From Ottelia alismoides (Eukaryota > Streptophyta > Magnoliopsida > Alismatales > Hydrocharitaceae): a stretch of DNA of 64,000 bases. Each line of letters opens with the position of its first letter. The stretch's first letter is position 1. The translations under genes and the position numbers were made by a program. Shown piece by piece: positions 58,873 to 64,000 of this stretch. The notes under the pieces were generated by a model. The model saw only the letters and a list, made by a program, of their open reading frames with translations. It was not told where the DNA came from and made no database searches. Location of the stretch: contig JAZKJV010004145.1 of assembly GCA_037367405.1 (NCBI GenBank), positions 310,001-374,000 on the forward strand. Direction: 5' to 3'.

Positions 58873-60635
58873 ATTCAGTGGTCGTTCCCTCAAGCTTCAT
58901 CCGCCAATTCAACATCTCGAAGAGAATAGTGCCTCCGGCGGTGACAGCGCTATGGACGACGGTCTCTAAAGGCTGGGTGAGATTCGAGTCCCTAGGCCTC
59001 GTTGCAGCCTCGTCACTTACGCCTGCTCAGCTCCGATCATCCCATCGAGCCAACGCCAATGACGTCCTCCTCCTCCGTAGTTCAGCTTCACCACCGATCA
59101 ACGACGCCTCCCCTGCACCACTCCTCCACAGTCCGCCACGCAGCTACCATCTTCAAGGGCACCGCTCCGACTTCACCGCCCTACCGAGCTTCATCGATAA
59201 TGTCTTCTTCGTCAACCTCCACAAATAGCTGGAGACTTCCACCGGGGGCTCTCCACGTCAACAGCTTCGTCTCCGATTCCAGCCACCCCCGACACATATT
59301 GTAGATCATCACGCCGTCACCCTTCGACAGCCTCGTCGTGTCGGCGAACCATCCACCAGCTGCCTTTGGAGCTCCGCTCCTTCTTTCAGCGCCAGGAGAG
59401 ATGCTCAAGGACCCCTCACGTGCTCCGCACGAGTGAGGGGGAACATTTATAGAGGAAGCCTTGGAGTCCCGCTATTTGCCAGAACCCCCCATCATGTGTT
59501 TAACACGCGTGCGTGGGGAATATTTGCGTGGAATCACCTGGAAGATCTCCTAGTCACAGATTCAGCCTCATCACCCAAGGGTCACGTGCCTGGCACGTGA
59601 CCATTAGGAATTTTACAGACATCACCCTATGAGGTTTAGATAATCATGCACTAGCCCTTCTATTGCATTTATATTTATTTTATCTTGTGTAATATTGCAA
59701 ATAGACCCCTGTGTTCCCTCTTTCATTTAAACCTCTACATCACATTATTTTCATTATTCAAAAATAGAATGATGTTCTTCAATTAATTCTCTACATTATG
59801 GAATATATTGTGGACATTTTTATGATCATTGGTTAATTATTAATTAAGTGTTTTGTGAAAAATTGCGTATTTTTTCCATTTTGTGCTCTAAAATTTATAA
59901 TTGATTAATCCTTGCTTTAAAAATTCTCAAAAAAATCATTGGCTAGAGAATTAATTGTGCTTCACATTGTGTCCTAAAATAATTGCATTTGCATTCATAG
60001 ATTGCCCTGTAAAAATCATTTTGCATATTTCAACATTTGATTTTTAATAGGTATTGAATCTTGTATTTTTGAGGTTTAAGATTTTTCTTAGATCCATCAC
60101 CTAGTGATAGATCTTAGATAATTTTATTCACTGAGTATAATTAGGTTTAATATTTATTATAATTAAATTTTGAAATTCACTGTGTTAGCATTTAAAATTC
60201 ATAAAAAAATCATCTTGCATCCAGAAATTCTAAAAATAATTACAGTGCTATTATTTCATCATATTTATCATCTTGTCCACGTTTCATATTTTTCGGATAT
60301 CGTTTGAGCGTAATTTACATTTTAGTCCCTAAATAGGCCAAAAATTACATTTTGCATCCTTTGTTGCATTAAAAATTACAAAAAACATCTCGAAAACCAC
60401 GACGAATTTTTACATACATAATTCTAGGTTGTTCCTTTGCCTCCTTGTGTTCGACCTTGGGACATGTCCAAGAAAAAAACATAAAACCACATGATTGAAA
60501 ATTGAATATTAATTGTGGTTATTTTCTTGACCGATTCCGATTGCCTCCTACAATGAAACGACAAATCATATTTTTTTAAGCGAACGATTAATAACACATT
60601 ACACGTATTTAACATGCACAATTTCGGACTCGTCC

Positions 60636-60640
60636 ATGAT
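60636..60640. other. Target-site duplication of element D (right)
   Basis: ATGAT follows the 3' LTR directly and equals 48077-48081. Confidence 0.85.
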
Positions 60641-61010
60641 CATCAGGGGTCGGTTGCTCCATCTAGTTTGGTTAGGTCCCCATGTTATTTCTGAAGGTTT
60701 ATGTAAGATGTGGATTTTTGAAGTGTTGACCTATCCCAACAAAATTTTCATGAGAAAATGAAGTCGGTTGGGGTTGGTGTCTCTGTTAGTCGTTTGTCTC
60801 AATAGTAGATTGCTCTTCAAATGGTTAATGAGTTTTGGCAAGAAATTGGGAATAAGATGGGTCAGCCTATGATGGAAGTAGATCTGTGTAGAAAAGGGTG
60901 GTATATGTGGGAAATATGAAGAAGTGTTGAATTCGATCAGATGATATGAGTAAAATGAATTGGATTTCATAGAGTGGGTTGGATTCATCCTAGGGTGAGA
61001 GTCTCCCATG
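60641..61010 (-). pseudogene. N-terminal part of the E2 ORF
   Basis: The minus-strand frame 61009-60731 reads GDSHPRMNPTHSMKSNSFYS, which aligns with KDFHPWMNSAPSLNSYSNHP of element D (about 52905-52964). It continues on the far side of D at 48081 once D and one ATGAT are removed. The real start codon probably lies further upstream, near 61150-61250, in a damaged frame. Confidence 0.68.
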
Positions 61011-62574
61011 AATGTTTGTGGATGTCTGGAGGAAGAGCATTTAGATGATTGGGGTTAGACCTAGAAGAAATAATCTGGTGGGTACGAAGACCAATCTCCC
61101 ACATCCTCAAAAGAAGTTAATGTGGTGAAAGAATAGATTGTGGTGGAAAATGTGCGAGTGCAGAAGATACTCACAAGAGAAACTCTAATTTCTACAGATC
61201 AAGAAGGGAGAGTTATGGCACAAGTTTGCGGTTTTTATTATTCGAACTTGGTTCACGTACACCAATGCAAACACAATACAAACCCTAGGTTCACCAACTC
61301 ACAGAGTGGACGCCGCAAGAGTCCTGTCAATTATCTTTTTAATTTTAGTTAGTGATAATTACAAACTGAAGTCCTTTATGCGAGTTGTTAGGTACCTGAA
61401 ATTTTCCTAAAGACTGTCCTGAATTTGTACAGCTAATTGCATCTACTTTCATCTAGTTTGGGTGTTAGTACGGACCATAAAACAACTATTCGTGTTACTT
61501 AAGGACGGGGCCAATCCCGTTGTCCTTTAACCACCCAATCTTCTAAGGGATACCGCAATTCACATACTAAGAAGTAGATAATCATTTTTAGAATCAATAG
61601 TCTAAATGAAGATTCAAGATCTTGGGTCTATCCTAGTTTGTGTCTCTCTCTTACTTAAAAAAGATAAATGAATCAAGGACGGGGTTATTCTCCCACAAAA
61701 ATTCTTGATTGTATGGTTTAATTAAAGTCGGCCTTGTTTAGTAATCTCAATTTTAAATTAGGAAATTACTGCATAATTAAGTGAGCAGAAATATACGTCT
61801 CCCATCCAGTCCCAATTTCCTTTAGATCTTAAGTGAGAAAACAAGAGGACGAGATCGAGAAAAGCTGATGCACGTGAGAAACAATGATGTATGCTCATTT
61901 AGAAGACTTACAGTGATTCCTCACAAACTTCATGTGGGATGCAATACAAGAATTGGAAATTATTCTATATGAGATGCAAGTCGACAAGACCACACTTAGC
62001 AGAAAGTTCTATTAGCCAGGAAGAATTGAGTTAAATTTTGACTAGGTTGAATGATCTAGCAGTGTGTCCCAATTAAGTACAGTGTAGTCATAGGTTCTGC
62101 AAGTACAAGCAATATAATACTAGTAGCTCTAATAGCCGCAATGCAGGTCTAACCTACGAGCCACTCAAGTCGGTCCCCACCCTCAATGGAGAGTGAAACA
62201 TGTCTGATACACTACACAGAAATAGTTCAACTCTTGTTTACACAAGTGAAATTCCAAATAGAAACTAGTGTAGATGAGAAATTATTAAAAAATAATTAAA
62301 TATAGCTGAAAATAAACTCCTAGACTCAATGCTCTCACGACTTGACTCGATCTAATTTTATGTGGCTTTTTGGTAGGTTGTAAAGATGCAATGGTTTTTG
62401 AAAAACCGCTCCAAGTACACTAGATAGGAAATTGATACAAAAATAAATCGAAAATAAAATATAGAAAATAAATGCTGAAAAAAAAGTGGAAAATTTATTG
62501 TTAAGGCTAAGGGGTCAAACTACCCAAGTGTATGGAAACCTAACACTATTTTCTAGACAAAAAAACTAAGTCAT
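61011..62574 (-). other. Untranslated leader of unit E2
   Basis: Read on the minus strand it matches the leader of element D over most of its length: for example 61930-61880 against 51905-51975, and the AACCGCTCCA word near 62402 against 51444. It holds no other recognisable gene. Confidence 0.75.
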
Positions 62575-62578
62575 TTGC

Positions 62579-62597
62579 CCCCTGAAAATGGAGACAT
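62579..62597 (-). other. Degenerate primer-binding site of unit E2
   Basis: At the position matching the D PBS the minus strand reads TGTCTCCATTTTCAGGGGG instead of TGGTGCCGTTACCGGGGA. The flanking CAAATGACTTAG matches CAAACGACTTGG of D. Either the site has decayed or it uses another tRNA. Confidence 0.5.
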
Positions 62598-62599
62598 CA

Positions 62600-64000
62600 G
62601 ATGAAATGCTAAAACCCTTTGTTAACTTGTTACTTCTATGTTGTAGTCGGGTACTTAGGAATCAATCAATAAATAACCACTTAGTTAATGAATCAAATTT
62701 AATCGGATCAGTTTTATATGTATTTTGCTTAGGCAAGCCCCAAGATCGAACTCAAGGAGGCAAGGGAACAATTTAGGTTTAAGTAAATCCAATTAAATGC
62801 ATGATTTTTAGGCGAATATTTGGTATTTTTTATACAATGAAAGGATACATATGCAAATATGGCCAATTTTAAAGACTAAATGTGTTTTTCAGTTAAACAA
62901 AGTCCAAAATTTATGAAATTTGGCCGAAATGTAACATAAGTGAATGCACTGATGCAGTATGAATATTTAATGAGTTAAAAGGTGTAAATAATGTGATTCT
63001 CAATAATTAATTATAGTAAATATAAAACCTGCTTATTTCAGGGAATAAAATTATCTAAGATATCTCACTAAGTGATTTATCTTATAAAAATCATAAACCC
63101 TAAAAATGTCAAGTTTTATACATACTAAAATTAATTACTCAAAGACACAAAATGATTTTACAGAACAAAATATGCACGTAAATGCAACTTTTTTTGGATA
63201 CAATGTTAAACACAACTAATTTTAATGACCACGAGTTTTTGACAATTTTTAAAGTAGTGGTTAATTATCTAATAATTTCAAAGAAATAATCGGGTAAAAT
63301 ATGCAAGATTTCATAGGAATATTAATTATTAATTAACCACATTGTACAAAATTAAGAATCGCATGCCATACTATAGAGGAATGGTTGATTAACAATATGC
63401 CAATTTTTGAATTAAAAAGATGAAAAAACAATGTTCAAATAAGATATCAAAGTCGTGGTTCTGTTTATAAATTACAATAAATAAATGCAATAGAAAATGT
63501 GTACGAGGGCACGGAAGTAAATACCTAGACCTGGAGGGGGTCTTGCATAATAATGCCCAACGATTCATGTGCACATGACGTGACCCCTAGGTAGCGGGGG
63601 CACAACTAGAGTTTGAGGATCTCTGGGGGCTTTTGTGCAAATTACCTGCTTGATGCATGTGGGTCACATGTTCCCTACTTACATGTGCGTCTTACGTAGG
63701 GAGGGTATCGGGCCTCACAGGCGATGGAGGAGCGGGTGCGATTGGATATAGCCTGGAGGGAAGCCCTTGGAGGAGAGGTGGCTATAGTTGATCTTCGAAG
63801 GGTGGTGGATGACACCTGGTAGAGACAGTGGGGTAGCCCTTACTCGATGAAGATCTTTGCTCGGAGAAGGGGCTGGCTGGTGATGGTCTTTGAAGATCGT
63901 GGAGTTGACCTAGAAGGGGGCTCTTGTGGTCGATGAAGCCTAGAATCATTGAAGTAGATGTAGAGAACCCTCCTAGAGCTTGGAGGCCGAAGGAATTTTG
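62600..64000 (-). repeat. 5' LTR of unit E2 (3' portion)
   Basis: On the minus strand it contains the terminal-LTR blocks shared with element D: TTGCCTCCTTGAGTTCGATC (near 62745), AGATAATTTTATTCC and the ATTTACTATAATTAATTA region (near 63010-63060). The GC-rich leader-like part begins at about 63480 and runs to the window end. The LTR start lies outside the window. Confidence 0.82.

Larger units (their letters stand above)
48082..60635 (+). mobile_element. Element D: non-autonomous Athila-like LTR retrotransposon
   Basis: Element D has two long LTRs (48082-51235 and 57385-60635), a PBS, a leader of about 1.4 kb, an ORF region (52703-55500), a hairpin block, a 3'UTR and a PPT. It is flanked by a perfect 5-bp duplication ATGAT. 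No RT, RNase H or integrase is present in any frame. The family is identified by LTR, 3'UTR and PBS similarity to the surrounding Athila-like units and by a protease-like domain. It is inserted in the ORF of unit E2, opposite in orientation, and is the youngest event in this part of the window. It would need pol from an autonomous relative. Confidence 0.9.
57385..60635 (+). repeat. 3' LTR of element D (3251 bp)
   Basis: It starts TGATGAATCTCA and aligns with the 5' LTR to CTCGTCC at 60635; the terminal CA has become CC. It carries a TATA box at 58865-58872 and a cluster of five CACGTG motifs at 58497-58565 where the 5' LTR has one. A 125-codon open frame (58851-59228) corresponds to the longer frame of the 5' LTR but ends early and starts without ATG, so it is not called. 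Confidence 0.93.
45705..64000 (-). mobile_element. Athila-like unit E2, non-autonomous type, split by element D
   Basis: On the minus strand E2 has the end of a 5' LTR (64000-62600), a degenerate PBS, a leader, an ORF with protease-like domain (61010-60641 continuing at 48081-46000), and a hairpin (45705-45840). It is collinear with the internal region of element D, which is inserted in it at 48081/60641. Its own 3'UTR and 3' LTR are missing at the junction to E1. Confidence 0.85.

Overview
The window is plant nuclear DNA made almost entirely of LTR retrotransposons and their debris. I found no host gene, tRNA, rRNA or CRISPR array. The evidence for a plant is a Ty1/copia element with an initiator-Met-tRNA type primer-binding site (PBS), several Ty3/gypsy elements of Athila type (Athila-like integrase, protease and RT blocks, and a PBS close to the tRNA-Asp type), and an RTE-type LINE remnant of the form common in plants. 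All coding regions carry stops and frameshifts. The base composition is AT-rich apart from GC-rich islands inside the long LTRs. Such layouts are typical of heterochromatic or pericentromeric DNA. The species cannot be named from the sequence.

Region 1 (1-13828, + strand): a Ty1/copia element. The 5' LTR runs in from outside the window and ends at 993. It is followed by a PBS, a ~1.8 kb leader, and decayed gag, protease, integrase and RT. RNase H is split by a 4.4 kb insertion (6307-10727, 5-bp direct repeats TGCTG) that looks like a solo LTR on the minus strand and contains a LINE scrap. The RNase H end, polypurine tract (PPT) and a 2.55 kb LTR (11140-13694) follow. After that LTR the PBS and ~130 bp of the internal region appear again, so the element was part of an LTR-int-LTR-int tandem before it was cut.

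Region 2 (13829-64000, - strand): a head-to-tail series of five related Athila-like units, here called A, B, C, E1 and E2. Each reads LTR, 3'UTR, hairpin block, pol or other coding region from low to high coordinate. A keeps RT thumb to integrase, B keeps only LTR and 3'UTR, C keeps part of gag to integrase, E1 keeps protease to integrase, and E2 keeps an unusual ORF plus protease. Neighbouring units are joined through deletions that removed the 5' parts of the internal regions and/or LTR ends.

Region 3 (48082-60635, + strand): unit D, a complete-looking element nested in E2. It has 3.15-3.25 kb LTRs, a PBS, a PPT and a perfect 5-bp target-site duplication ATGAT. It has no RT, RNase H or integrase. 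Its internal region holds only an acidic or serine-rich ORF with a protease-like domain and a 3'UTR with repeated hairpins. The same ORF is found in E2, so D and E2 look like a non-autonomous sub-lineage that would depend on pol from relatives such as C or E1.

The most interesting structure is a recurrent hairpin module in the 3'UTR of A, C, D, E1 and E2. An inverted pair CTATACTTAG / CTAAGTATAG is followed by a G run, and its right arm plus the Gs repeats the PPT next to the 3' LTR.
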